A stretch of 64,000 bases of DNA, taken from Mytilisepta virgata (lineage: Eukaryota; Mollusca; Bivalvia; Mytilida; Mytilidae). Where the stretch lies: positions 39,939,135 to 40,003,134 of the forward strand of contig CM051517.1 in the NCBI GenBank assembly GCA_028015205.1, given 5' to 3'. The notes below the pieces were generated by a model that searched no databases, was not told the DNA's origin, and saw nothing but the letters and a program-made list of their open reading frames with translations. Each line of letters opens with the position of its first letter. The stretch's first letter is position 1. This document shows positions 58,401-63,867 of this stretch, piece after piece. A program made the translations under genes and the position numbers.

Positions 58401-59432
58401 GGATGAAATGGGACCACCTTAGAACTATTCTATCATATTTTGGTCCAAAATGGCCCAATGGTTTCAGAGGAGAAGATTTTGAAAGAAAAGTTACACTGGT
58501 GATGACAGTCACCAAGTGATGGCAATATCTCACATTGACCATTGTGTCAGAGTTGTAATTTGTTTCATTTGTTTGTTGTTTTCATTCTTCAAAAGCATAT
58601 GGGGTAGTGATTGGACTATATTTATAGGCATTACATTGTATGATTAATGGATGATATTTGTCAATAGTTTGTTTGAAGCATAATCTCTTTTCAGTTCTAT
58701 AGATATCTTACTTTGCTATATATTGTACTGTGCATTCATTATTTTCATGATTTTATATGGTGCTTTAGATATTGAAAAAAGATAATCTTCATGCTGCACA
58801 ATTTTTAAAAACCAGTAAATTTTTACCAATCAACAAGGTACTGTAAACAAATTAATCAGTAATATCAAACATAAAATCTAAATAATTCTGATACTGGTTG
58901 AATATCATTTCTACCATTCTTTGGCAATTTCCACACCACCCAGCTAGGTGTTAAAAATAATTCAATACCCATTAGAATGCAATATCCCAAACTAAATCTC
59001 CAGATTTAGAGCTCTGGTTGGAAACTATTTGTGATGTCATCTTGTTCTACACGTGTTTGCTTACAGTGTAAATGGTTGCCATCTAGTATAGTATAATTTC
59101 CCCATGGGATGGGAGAAATAAATTCTACTGATGTGCACTTGTAGCTTATGATATTTCTACACTATCGCTGAAGCTCACATGTTAAAAGATCTAAAATTGA
59201 ACTATCTTGAGTGTAGAAATATTCAACAAAAGAATCCGTTTAATAACACAATATAGTTTACGTCTATGTTCTATTGTTTTTCTTTGTAATGACTTATGAT
59301 GTACTTTTATTGCATTATGAAATGACATCAATAAACACCTGTTATTATGAATTACCTGTTTTCATTGGAAGGATCATATCTAGGCATAGGGTCATTATCT
59401 TTACTGTTTACATCATAACTGGCGTAAGGATC
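22157..59432 (-). CDS. PCSK5/6-like: Proprotein convertase of the furin/PC5/PACE4 group, partial (whole gene in window)
   Basis: Sixteen internal exons and either of two last exons join in phase into 815 or 833 residues (numbered from the first residue in the window). Known role of the family: calcium-dependent, subtilisin-like endoproteases of the secretory pathway that cut precursors after dibasic Arg motifs. Visible here: catalytic His27 in RHGTRCAGE, oxyanion-hole Asn128 in WASGNGG, nucleophile Ser201 in HTGTSASAP, a P domain ending SWTLVLHGT (about residues 250-415), a Ser/Thr/Pro linker, a furin-like cysteine-rich region (444-743), then a membrane segment and tail. [11 protein letters not shown] and [18 protein letters not shown] are closer to PC5/PACE4 than to furin. 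Signal, propeptide and the catalytic Asp must lie beyond 59432. Coding exons, high to low: 59356-59432, 48806-48894, 46273-46445, 45676-45888, 45117-45217, 44308-44411, 42176-42293, 41051-41382, 40071-40192, 39019-39107, 38646-38833, 37898-38041, 36771-36867, 29234-29343, 28389-28489, 27653-27824, then 23339-23556 or 22157-22428. Confidence 0.93.
22429..23338 (-). other. Spacer between the two alternative last exons
   Basis: About 0.9 kb of AT-rich DNA. It contains the putative poly(A) signal for exon A; no other exon seen. Confidence 0.5.
23320..23325 (-). promoter_or_regulatory. Candidate poly(A) signal AATAAA for last exon A
   Basis: The minus-strand hexamer lies 13 nt past the exon A stop codon, so transcripts ending here would have a very short 3' UTR. 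In AT-rich DNA a chance hexamer is possible, but its position supports exon A as a true terminal exon. Confidence 0.4.
23339..23556 (-). CDS. PCSK5/6-like: Convertase alternative last exon A
   Basis: Acceptor TTTCAG, entry in phase 1, opens [18 protein letters not shown], then a membrane segment (about 762-788, [19 protein letters not shown] and on) and a 27-residue tail, [19 protein letters not shown] then RSEDDLFS. Tail motifs are YSRL and YEPV (Y-x-x-hydrophobic endocytic/sorting type) and a short acidic SEDD stretch. It lacks the long acidic cluster of exon B, so the isoforms probably differ in trafficking. Confidence 0.88.
23811..25726. mobile_element. Hairpin-ended tandem-repeat element, pearl-like, in convertase intron
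   Basis: Begins ATACGACCGCAGATGTCGAA and ends in a perfect palindrome around CGACCGCAAAAATTTTGCGG (25698-25726), so both ends carry ATACGACCGC inverted. Inside: a duplicated segment (GGGCACACATATCAATTTCT at 24041 and 24679), C-rich tracts (24230-24480, 24850), degenerate GGACCAA units, and three units with CAATCCCAACCTTCCTTTTG at 25216, 25377 and 25537 (160-161 bp period). A CGACGACGC block (25634-25680) precedes the end. The many small frames here are low-complexity. Confidence 0.7.
25727..27652 (-). other. Convertase intron, no other feature seen
   Basis: AT-rich intron between exon 27653-27824 and the last exons. No exon or complete repeat recognised. Confidence 0.5.
27653..27824 (-). CDS. 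PCSK5/6-like: Convertase exon, last Cys-rich segment before the anchor
   Basis: Residues 687-743: [20 protein letters not shown], then [20 protein letters not shown] and CNCDKNK. It is the membrane-proximal end of the cysteine-rich region, with 13 cysteines including two CC pairs. Acceptor TTTCAG, donor GTAAAT, entering in phase 0 and leaving in phase 1, compatible with either last exon. Confidence 0.9.
28389..28489 (-). CDS. PCSK5/6-like: Convertase exon, Cys-rich region
   Basis: Residues 654-686: [20 protein letters not shown] followed by [13 protein letters not shown]. One furin-like repeat half. Acceptor TTTATAG, donor GTATGC, exits in phase 0. Confidence 0.88.
29234..29343 (-). CDS. PCSK5/6-like: Convertase exon, Cys-rich region
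   Basis: Residues 617-652: [20 protein letters not shown], then a linker and RECRKCES. The CxxxCPxGF pattern is the furin-repeat core. The split Trp codon (TG plus G) restores the conserved W-x-L-like position after the preceding Cys pair. Acceptor TTTTTAG, donor GTGGGT. Confidence 0.9.
29746..29894. repeat. Foldback in convertase intron
   Basis: Arms of about 65 bp: left AACTAATCTCGGAATTCAAA, CCAAAAATCTACAACTTGTG; right TAACTTGTTGTAGATTTTTA, CATTTCGAGATTAGTT. The preceding text (AATTTATTACATTGAGTGTG, 29512) recurs inverted near 45072, so the unit may be longer than the arms. Confidence 0.6.
30720..31020. repeat. Dispersed repeat in convertase intron
   Basis: The segment with GTATACTGAGCAGGAACTGC, TGGAGCACCTGAGTTCACTG and following T/G-rich text resembles a repeat I have seen widely in mussel genomes. 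A weaker relative may lie near 29000-29090. No second clear copy in this window proves it. Confidence 0.35.
31075..31730. mobile_element. Pearl-like element, copy B, 3' truncated
   Basis: Starts with the family end GCTCACCTGG after GAGCCTGTATC. Contains about four units with TTTGTTCATGGTGGCC, TAAAGGTCCTTCC and TTTCAGACGAGAA (spacing 143-206 bp). It ends without the GACGAC block or the CCAGGTGAGC end. The frame at 31648-31875 starts inside it and is not a gene. Confidence 0.55.
31731..33594 (-). other. Convertase intron stretch
   Basis: Mostly AT-rich sequence. A minus frame at 32531-32782 shows mixed amino acids but no splice or motif support; it may be a repeat-derived fragment. Confidence 0.35.
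33595..33744. repeat. Foldback in convertase intron
   Basis: Arms CACTCGTTCAAAAATGAAG with CTCGTTTTTAAAATT on the left pair with AATTTTAAAAACTCATTGAA and CTTCATTTTTAACTCGTGTG on the right; loop about 46 bp. Confidence 0.65.
34776..34959 (-). CDS. Small unknown protein, main coding exon (nested in convertase intron)
   Basis: After a good acceptor (TTGTTATTTTAG) the exon reads [20 protein letters not shown], then [20 protein letters not shown], then [20 protein letters not shown] and TAA. Composition is clearly protein-like: acidic start, likely amphipathic helices, Pro-rich end. With ATGAG from the exon at 35716-35720 it makes a 62-residue protein without signal or membrane segment. I do not recognise the family. 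Alternative: the exon is also in phase with the convertase exon at 36771 (TG plus T gives Cys), which would create a soluble, anchor-less convertase end. Confidence 0.5.
35325..35560. repeat. Dispersed repeat, right part
   Basis: Shares GGCACACTAAACTC to AACAAAGGCTAGAG with the repeat at 4290-4580 and continues through CCTGACTTGGGACCGGCACA and GAGATCTCAACCCTCCGC. The two fragments together describe one longer family. Confidence 0.55.
35716..35783 (-). CDS. Putative start exon of the nested small gene
   Basis: An acceptor-like TTTTTCAAG is followed by 68 nt ending ATGAG and a GTATTT donor. The in-frame TAA upstream of the ATG makes this the first possible start. Only the last five bases (35716-35720) are coding. 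A further upstream piece (35851 to about 35930) ends at a GTAAGA donor and holds TGACGTC, a CRE-like half match, so it could be a 5' UTR exon near a promoter. This is inference from splice signals only. Confidence 0.38.
36771..36867 (-). CDS. PCSK5/6-like: Convertase exon, Cys-rich region
   Basis: Residues 585-615: [20 protein letters not shown] then [12 protein letters not shown] compact furin repeat with CxxC-type spacing. Acceptor TTTACAG, donor GTAAAT, exits phase 2. Confidence 0.9.
37040..37897 (-). repeat. Tandem array made from an exon 3' end and its splice donor
   Basis: Immediately downstream (minus sense) of the exon at 37898-38041, the text corresponding to AAACTACCTGTTGTCATCTG, TAAACCAG and the donor GTAAGAT recurs about 13 times with spacings of roughly 45-80 bp (near 37060, 37123, 37194, 37268, 37317, 37391, 37438, 37500, 37573, 37632, 37700, 37774, 37833). 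Two blocks of about 200 bp (37433-37632 and 37634-37833) are near-identical, showing recent higher-order duplication. Many copies keep part of the coding frame and a GTAAGA/GTAGGA donor, but none has a good acceptor. Confidence 0.85.
37898..38041 (-). CDS. PCSK5/6-like: Convertase exon, Cys-rich region (source of the array)
   Basis: Residues 537-583: [48 protein letters not shown] furin-like repeat. Acceptor TTTACAG, donor GTAAGA. I take 37898 as the true boundary because the full exon with its acceptor occurs only here and the next exon fits in phase 1. Confidence 0.9.
38646..38833 (-). CDS. PCSK5/6-like: Convertase exon, Cys-rich region
   Basis: Residues 474-535: [62 protein letters not shown]. 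It carries the CPxGxY-like and CxxCxxxCxxC spacing of furin repeats. Acceptor TTTACAG, donor GTATAA, phase 1 exit. Confidence 0.92.
39019..39107 (-). CDS. PCSK5/6-like: Convertase exon, first Cys-rich repeat
   Basis: Residues 444-472: [20 protein letters not shown] then CKNVKIEST. It opens the cysteine-rich region directly after the Ser/Thr/Pro linker. Acceptor TTTTTTTAG, donor GTATGT, exit phase 2. Confidence 0.9.
39740..40022. mobile_element. Small element with TATACCCC inverted ends
   Basis: TATACCCC (39740-39747) and GGGGTATA (40015-40022) bracket 283 bp that ends in a GGACGCACAGACAGATGGACA block, the same subterminal type seen in the larger pearl-like elements. It has no tandem core. 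It ends about 50 bp before the donor of the exon at 40071. Confidence 0.55.
40071..40192 (-). CDS. PCSK5/6-like: Convertase exon, end of P domain and linker
   Basis: Residues 404-443: [20 protein letters not shown], then [28 protein letters not shown] is the conserved end of the P domain; the rest is a Ser/Thr/Pro-rich stalk likely to be O-glycosylated. Acceptor TTTGATAG, donor GTAGGC. Confidence 0.93.
40200..40690. repeat. CAATATT-rich repeated sequence in intron
   Basis: The words GCAATATT, CAATATTC and TGCAATAACC(A/C)TATATTATT recur several times between 40330 and 40690 in both orientations, with partly related text at 39220-39380. It looks like a decayed repeat; boundaries are unclear. 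Confidence 0.35.
41051..41382 (-). CDS. PCSK5/6-like: Convertase exon, central P domain
   Basis: Residues 293-402, the largest exon. Contains [60 protein letters not shown] and VWKLEIDD. These are standard P-domain landmarks (GTRS, DWAF, W-E-NPTG-W-LE). The usual RRGDL is RRGNA here (331-335). The P domain stabilises the catalytic domain and sets its calcium and pH dependence. Acceptor TTCCAG, donor GTATGG. Confidence 0.95.
41800..41960. repeat. Possible decayed SINE of family 1
   Basis: GTTGGAGGAAGCTGGAGTAC matches the GGTGGAGGAAGCCGGAGTAC segment of the SINE at 3993-4247, but the tRNA-like head is not readable. Confidence 0.3.
42176..42293 (-). CDS. PCSK5/6-like: Convertase exon, catalytic/P-domain junction
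   Basis: Residues 254-291: [20 protein letters not shown], then [18 protein letters not shown]. The YGYGL-x-(N/D)A motif marks the end of the catalytic domain in convertases. One N-glycosylation sequon (NAT). Acceptor TTTACAG, donor GTAAGT. Confidence 0.94.
42505..43130. repeat. Second copy of the 162-bp-unit element, opposite orientation
   Basis: Starts GTATTGCTGGGCAATACAAT, CTACCGGCTTAAGCTATGAG and continues through two units with TTGATCTGTAACTTGTCATG and AAATATCAAATCAATATCTT, each the complement of the array at 10790-11370. The repeat ends near the small frame at 43112-43294, which I do not accept as a gene. Confidence 0.6.
43346..43690. repeat. Two tandem units of 181 bp
   Basis: GTTTGGAAAAATGGGAAATA begins at 43346 and again at 43527; both units continue nearly identically to TAGGTACCCTCTATTGAA and GATGTCAATAAAAA. 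They lie directly before pearl-like copy C. Confidence 0.75.
43716..44291. mobile_element. Pearl-like element, copy C, truncated beside an exon
   Basis: Begins GCTCACCTGGAGTCTGGTTT and is nearly identical to the first 450 bp or so of the copy at 54859. Two units with GGGCAATAACTCCTAAA follow, then similarity stops at about 44291, 17 bp from the donor edge of the convertase exon at 44308. The frame 43651-43878 is repeat sequence. Confidence 0.65.
44308..44411 (-). CDS. PCSK5/6-like: Convertase exon, catalytic domain
   Basis: Residues 219-252: [20 protein letters not shown] then [22 protein letters not shown] is a conserved convertase block with an N-glycosylation site. The split Asn codon joins AA to T. 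Acceptor TTTCAG, donor GTAAGA. Confidence 0.94.
45117..45217 (-). CDS. PCSK5/6-like: Convertase exon with catalytic serine
   Basis: Residues 185-217: [20 protein letters not shown] then [13 protein letters not shown]. The nucleophile is Ser201 in GTSASAP. Acceptor TTTCAG, donor GTATGT, exits in phase 2. Confidence 0.95.
45676..45888 (-). CDS. PCSK5/6-like: Convertase exon with oxyanion-hole Asn
   Basis: Residues 114-184: [71 protein letters not shown]. Asn128 in SGNGG stabilises the transition state in this family; CNCDGYTNS is a hallmark. Acceptor ATTTTAG, donor GTAAGT; both ends in phase 0. Confidence 0.95.
46273..46445 (-). CDS. PCSK5/6-like: Convertase exon, catalytic domain
   Basis: Residues 57-113: [75 protein letters not shown] text is diagnostic for kexin/furin enzymes and includes substrate-pocket acidic residues. 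The exon ends at a GTATAT donor; reading beyond it gives only intron. Confidence 0.94.
46660..47175. repeat. Probable dispersed repeat in convertase intron
   Basis: Begins near TTGTCCCCAGATGTAGTGGG and contains two copies of AAATGGCCACCGT (46827, 47118), ending near GCAATTGCAATTCTAG. It is more GC-rich than the surrounding intron. I could not define terminal repeats. Confidence 0.4.
47752..48719. mobile_element. Pearl-type element with 161-bp core repeats and (ACGG)n
   Basis: The ends are TGTCCCCCGCC (47752) and GGCGGGGGACA (to 48719). The core has about 4.7 units; ATATTTCGACATGACTCATC starts at 47861, 48022, 48183 and 48344 (exactly 161 bp apart), with a variant at 48505. The last unit runs into (GGAC)n from 48617 to about 48675, then the terminal hairpin. 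This order is the textbook layout of bivalve pearl elements. It encodes nothing. Confidence 0.85.
48806..48894 (-). CDS. PCSK5/6-like: Convertase exon with catalytic histidine
   Basis: Residues 27-55: [20 protein letters not shown] then GVAFNSGIG. The split Arg codon before it gives RHGTRCAGE, with His27 the catalytic base. Acceptor TTTTGTAG, donor GTATGT. Confidence 0.95.
48895..50010 (-). other. Convertase intron with short inverted and direct repeats
   Basis: Contains TTTTCCATATTGGCTT (49627) and its complement AAGCCAATATGGAAAA (49688), and two direct copies of CAATATGTCATACTGACTAG (49731, 49790). No exon seen. Confidence 0.45.
50011..50855. mobile_element. MITE with 42-bp terminal inverted repeats and TA targets
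   Basis: Left end TACTGTGGATTCATTAATAT then ATACCAATTTTCGTGG; right end CCACGAAAATTGGTATCCAC then AATGAATCCACAGTA. TA lies at both tips, as for Tc1/mariner-mobilised MITEs. Additional inner fragments (ATCCACGAATTTACG, ATCCCACGAAATGCC) resemble the ends. The frames inside (50118-50367) are not genes. Confidence 0.85.
50856..53150 (-). other. Convertase intron, nothing identified
   Basis: AT-rich intron sequence with no exon, complete repeat or RNA gene that I can support. Confidence 0.45.
53160..54520. repeat. Satellite-like array, ten units of about 135 bp, with terminal hairpin
   Basis: GGGGTGGGGCATGACCCCCC recurs with ATGAC at 53241, 53378, 53512, 53647, 53782, 53917, 54052, 54176, 54314 and 54450; most steps are 135 bp, with one 124-bp unit lacking the CAGACCCCCTATGG segment. 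The array ends in CGCCAC-TTCGT-GTGGCG (54496-54512), a hairpin. Because 135 is a multiple of three, long frames stay open through it (53226-54372); these are artefacts. Confidence 0.9.
54859..56749. mobile_element. Pearl-like element, copy D, full length
   Basis: Ends GCTCACCTGG (54859) and CCAGGTGAGC (56740-56749). Core units carry GGGCAATAACTCCTAAATGG at steps of 161-162 bp (about 55247, 55408, 55570), then further diverged units to 56400. A GACGACGGACGACGACGACG block (56683-56705) precedes GTGATGGCAATAGCTCACAT and the end. (AAT)n-type microsatellites flank both sides (54808-54833 and 56750-56793). Confidence 0.8.
56794..57886 (-). other. Convertase intron, nothing identified
   Basis: No exon. 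A small minus frame at 57606-57821 lacks splice or motif support. The TGTCTCCAAACTTCGTTTGG stretch at 56810 forms a short hairpin near the preceding microsatellite. Confidence 0.4.
57887..58350 (+). repeat. Tandem pair of tRNA-like (SINE) units
   Basis: CTTCCCTTGTGTATGCTTGA (57887) and CTTCCCTCATGTACGATTGA (58169) start two units 282 bp apart. Each holds an A-box-like CCTTTAGCTCACTTGG or CCTTTAGCTATGTTGG, TACTGAACCAAA, and a B-box-like GGATTCAATCCCC or GGTTTGATCCCC. Heads of this form derive from tRNA genes. The anticodon arm is not reliable, so these are not functional tRNAs. Confidence 0.6.
58430..58560. repeat. 3' end fragment of the pearl-like family
   Basis: GGTTTCAGAGGAGAAGATTT and CAAGTGATGGCAATATCTCA match the end of the copy at 54859-56749, but the GACGAC block and terminal inverted end are lost. 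Confidence 0.5.
59356..59432 (-). CDS. PCSK5/6-like: Convertase exon, most upstream in window
   Basis: Residues 1-25 of the partial protein: [20 protein letters not shown] then PSNEN, with AG completing an Arg codon in the next exon. This is the stretch between the catalytic Asp (not in the window) and catalytic His. Asp-rich residues here contribute to calcium and substrate binding in the family. Acceptor TATTATAG, donor GTAATT. The 10.5-kb intron below it is the largest in the gene. Confidence 0.93.
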
Positions 59433-60935
59433 CTATAATAAATGAAAATAAAAAATAATAAAAAGAAAGATTAACTTTATTGTTATATGACAGCTGTGAC
59501 GACTTCATTACAACTAATTTACATAAACCTGAGCAATTACCAATACTTCCAATAAATATTTCAGTAAATTTACTAATTCCAATAATCTCCTGCTGTGTAG
59601 TCGACATAGGGTTTCAAATCCTCTGGATGGCTTACTAATATTTAAAATTTACAAATCCCTTTTACATATAAATGTGAGAAAGGGGTTGGGTTATTTGAGT
59701 TAGGGCATAAATCTTTAGTGAGCAAGCTCATATACCCTTTGTCCTGTTATAAACAGTAACTTAGTTTATATTTATCAAATTTTTTGCATTGGTTATGAAA
59801 ATGTGGTATTTTTTTCAAGTCTCCCTCTTTAAAAATGGTTCCCCATTCATGATTTTTCTGATAATTGAACCCATCTGTTGTTTTAGTCAATGAAAAATTT
59901 CATTAAAATAAAAATTCAAAAAAATCAAAATGCTATCCAGGTGACATCAAACTGATAACATATCAAAAGACAATTATGTAGGTGGGTTTCATTATCAAGA
60001 CGTAATTTGCTTTGCCAAGAGGAAATCTTGAAAATGAATCTGACAAATGTTATTCTTTGTGGATGGTTTAATGTCACAAAATGTAAAACATTCTATACCA
60101 AAAAAAACATTTTGAAATCAACTAAAAAAAATTACTTCCCAGTTTTCCTCTTATACCCGGTAATTACTCTTAATAAATCCAATTACAGTGTAATATTATT
60201 TACTACCAGAACAATTAGTATCAACAAAGCAAAAACCATTCTTAGAAACAGACTTTTTGGTATTAAATATGTGAAATGTTCATTTTTTTCGTTCAAAATG
60301 ATTTAAATGGATGTCATTTTAAAATAATGCTCAAAAAGAAGACCTATAACTTTATGTAGTAGTAAATTATCAGTTTTCTTGTCACTTACAGATATAAAAT
60401 CAATGTTAATGTCATATAAACATGAGAAAACCTGACTATTACATGTGTAGTATATTACAACAGGATATTGTCATATATTCTGTAATTATTTTGAGAAATT
60501 TACTGGAAAATTGTTAACAGGATACCTTTCAAGATGATTATAACACAAAATTTGTCAATGTTTTCCTAAATGACACAGTACAATAGTTATTATCTCATTA
60601 AAAACAATCTTCAAAAACATGTGTAGTACATACGTATGTATTGTAAATACATTTCTACACATCTACCTCGGTCTTATAAGAGGACATATGTTACTTATTG
60701 TGTTTTCAACACCAACAGGATAGTTTTAGAGAGCATATTGGATCTTTTTTTTTTGGAAAGGGGCAACAAAATGATCTTGAATTATGGAAATTTGTTAACA
60801 GCATCCATATCATTCCTGAGAAAAAATTCCTATGCTAATGTAACAAAGTTTGTAGGAATTTGGTCACTGAGTTTATTTTAAGCAAAGGAACAAGATTTAA
60901 TTGCTATGCTTCATCTTAAAATCACAATGACTGAA
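59433..60935 (-). other. Upstream convertase intron
   Basis: No exon seen; the small frames have no support. Confidence 0.45.
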
Positions 60936-60948
60936 CCCTTCAACTATT

Positions 60949-61309
60949 GACCGCCTTGGTGGTCTCTTGGTAGCGTGCTCGCCCCGAGTGCGGAGGGTCG
61001 CGGGTTCGATCCCCGGCCGGGTCAAACCAAAGACATTAAAATTGGTATTTGCTGCTTCTCCGCAAAGCACGCGGCATCTAGGAGTAAGAGCAAAGACTGG
61101 TCGGCTCAGAGTCAGTATAATGTGTCCGAGTGAGGTGATACGTCTTCCTGCGGACAGTTACCTCGTGAGCTAGCACATTAAAAATCCGACTTAGCGTGTC
61201 GGTCTAGTACAAAGCAGGGATCATATTCATTATCATATCAACATGTTCTCGTCCTGATATGCAGCTGGTTGCCACTGGACGTTAAACAATAATTCATCCA
61301 TCCATCCAT
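60949..61309 (+). mobile_element. tRNA-derived SINE (family 2) with perfect 13-bp target duplication
   Basis: The head is a clear tRNA-like sequence (A-box TGGTCTCTTGGTAGCGTG, B-box GGGTTCGATCCCC). A body with GTCGGCTCAGAGTCAGTATA and CAGTTACCTCGTGAGC follows, then the end GGTTGCCACTGGACGTTAAA and an (ATCC)n tail. CCCTTCAACTATT occurs at 60936-60948 and 61310-61322. The clean duplication and intact boxes suggest a recent insertion. A functional tRNA is unlikely because the acceptor ends are absorbed into the element. Confidence 0.88.
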
Positions 61310-61465
61310 CCCTTCAACTATTAAAACATTTCAAAACCCAAATGCAAGTTCAAGATAGTAACAGCATCAGTTTGTGGGGAATTCTGGAATAAATGTCGAC
61401 TACCTCATATTATCATTGTTGAAGGACACATATTCAAGGTTAATCAACAAAATCATAAGCTATAT

Positions 61466-61552
61466 TTGAACTCACAACCTCACTATAGGCTAGTATTGGT
61501 TAGTAGTTATCATAAACTACCTAGAACACCTGGCCACCCAGGCCCCTCGAAA
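61466..61552 (-). mobile_element. Decayed SINE head, family 1
   Basis: TTTGAACTCACAACCTCA, AAACTACCTAGAACACCTGG and CCACCCAGGCCCC match the tRNA-like head of the element at 3993-4247 on the minus strand. The rest is not recognisable. Confidence 0.55.
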
Positions 61553-61952
61553 TTAATTTGGTAAAAATAGATTATTACACTATCATCCCCAATATTAAAC
61601 TGAGACTGCCATATCGGCCAAAGGCTGTGGCTGAGGAATGATATAACCAATTTCAACCTGAGACTCCAATATCAGCCCCAGGATTTGGCGGAGGGATGAT
61701 GTCATGACTGATATGGAAAATGGGGTGACATACACTGTTTTTCATATATTTCTGGAGTGACCCACAAATTTTACCACTTTTCTTTCAAATAATTAATAAT
61801 CTGTCCTGAGCAGTATTGGAACTGGTATGGGAAGCAAAACATCAGTTGATACGAATATTCCTTCCAATAAATTTTTCTATTGTTTGCATGTAATCATTGC
61901 ATTCCAAGTTTGCAATGTAACTAACATATTCAAAAGTTAAGAATAAAAGAAA

Positions 61953-62850
61953 CACAAGAGTGGACACACAAAAATGTCTCGCCTTTCGTGTATTTCTAAT
62001 GAAAGTAAATGCTATCAAACATACATTATAAATTTTAAGCTGTAAATAATGAGATAAAATATAGCAGACCTATTGCATACAGTATTCGACAAGAGTGGAC
62101 ACACAAAAATGTCTCACCTGCGTGTATTTCTAATGAAAGTAAATGCTATCAGTATTCGAAAAACAGAGCAAAACACAAAAACTTAACTATAACCACTGAA
62201 CCATGAAAATGAGGTCAAGGTCAGATGACACCTGCCAGTTGGACATGTACACCTTACAATCCTTCCATACACCAAATATAGTAGACCTATTGCATGCAGT
62301 ATTTGAAAAACAGGCCAAAACACAAAAACTTAACTATAACCACTGAACCATGAAAATGAGGTCAAGGTCAGATGACACCTGCCAGTTGGACATGTACACC
62401 TTACAATCCTTCCATACACCAAATATACTAGACTTATTGCTTATATTATCTGAGATATGGACTTGACCACCAAAACTTAACCTTGTTCACTGATCCTTGA
62501 AATGGGGTTGAGGTCAATTGAAAAAGGTCTGACGGGGATGAGGACCTTATAAGGTACACACATACCAAATATAGTTATCCTATTACTCATAATAAGAGAG
62601 AAATTAACATTACAAAAAATCTTAACTTTTTTTTCAAGTAGTCACTGAACCATGAAAATGAGGCCAAGGACAATGTACATATGACAGACGAAAACTTCGT
62701 AACATTAGGCATCTATATACAAAGTATAAAGCATCCAGGTCTTCCACCTTCTAAAATATAAAGCTTTTAAGAAGTTAGTTTATGCTGCCACCGCCCCGGA
62801 TCACTATCCCTATGTCGAGCTTTCTGCGACTCAAGTCACAGGCTCGACAA
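61953..62850. mobile_element. Hairpin-ended element with tandem core
   Basis: GAGTGGACACACAAAAATGT opens the unit and recurs at 62094. CTTAACTATAACCACTGAAC is repeated 147 bp apart (62182, 62329), and weaker CACTGAACCATGAAAATGAG copies follow to 62664. It ends with GTCGAGC (62814-62820) and GCTCGAC (62842-62848) around a second inner pairing, a terminal hairpin. No coding sequence. Confidence 0.65.
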
Positions 62851-63867
62851 AAACCATTGAAGGTTATGAATCTGACTTGGTTTTTTATGTTGCAAAAATT
62901 CACCACAGATTTTGAAACAAATCACAATATTAATATGATTTTTTGCTCAAATATGAATTTTTGGCTCTGAAAAATTACCAACATCAACTCTAAATAAATG
63001 ATAAATTATAACATTGCACTTTGTCATTTATAAAAAAATAATACATAAAAACATTTATTGGAAACATTATCAACATTTTTATAGGATATAAACTGTGAAA
63101 AGCACCAATAATAGGGCTGTATAAATTAAACACAAGAACATTTTATTTCAAATGGTCCAATTAAAGATTTTTTGTAATTTTTCCAATATTACCTTTACCA
63201 CAAATATCATTGCAGATTCTATAAGTATGTCAAATGTGACAATTATTACAAAACAATGTCAATTTAGAAATTAATGTCAGACAATTATTACTTTAAAATG
63301 TAACTACATTTATTACTTTAAAATGTGTCTTAACCAGTGAGCATTTAAATGTGAAATAATATTATCAACTTTTCCATTGGTCAAGAAATTAAACTGTGAA
63401 AAGATTGTTAATAATACAACAGTGATTTTTTTTTCTAATACCAGCTATGATCATAATCTCTATTTCTTTATAGTCAAATTGAAGTAATGTCAAAAAAAGT
63501 TTTGATCTCTGAGTATCTTTTGAACATTTAATAGGTCTGACCTCTTAACAGAAATGGGATACATGTATATATGGGATACAAATCCATGAAACAGCTGCTT
63601 CAAAAAGTAAACTGCAGCTACATAGGCAGAGAAATATTTGCTGATGAGGATTTACCGAAATCCAACATTAAATCTTGTATACATGTGATAAAAAATCTCC
63701 CAAATGAATCAATAACAAAACATTTTATTTTTTCATATCACATCAGACAATATTTTAAAATGAAGAACAAACTACATGTATTCACACAAGGTTGACAGGA
63801 TTTTTAAATTCTGGGTATTGGCATCTGATTAACAAAACCAGACAATCAATTCAAACTAGTACTGATA
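62851..63867. other. AT-rich stretch
   Basis: Nothing convincing. The plus frame at 63571-63795 has a fairly even composition but no motif, and may belong to the retroelement that follows. Confidence 0.35.

Noticed and set aside
60949..61025. Functional tRNA gene
   Set aside because: The tRNA-like part continues into a SINE body with a target duplication and ATCC tail; the acceptor stem is not convincing.
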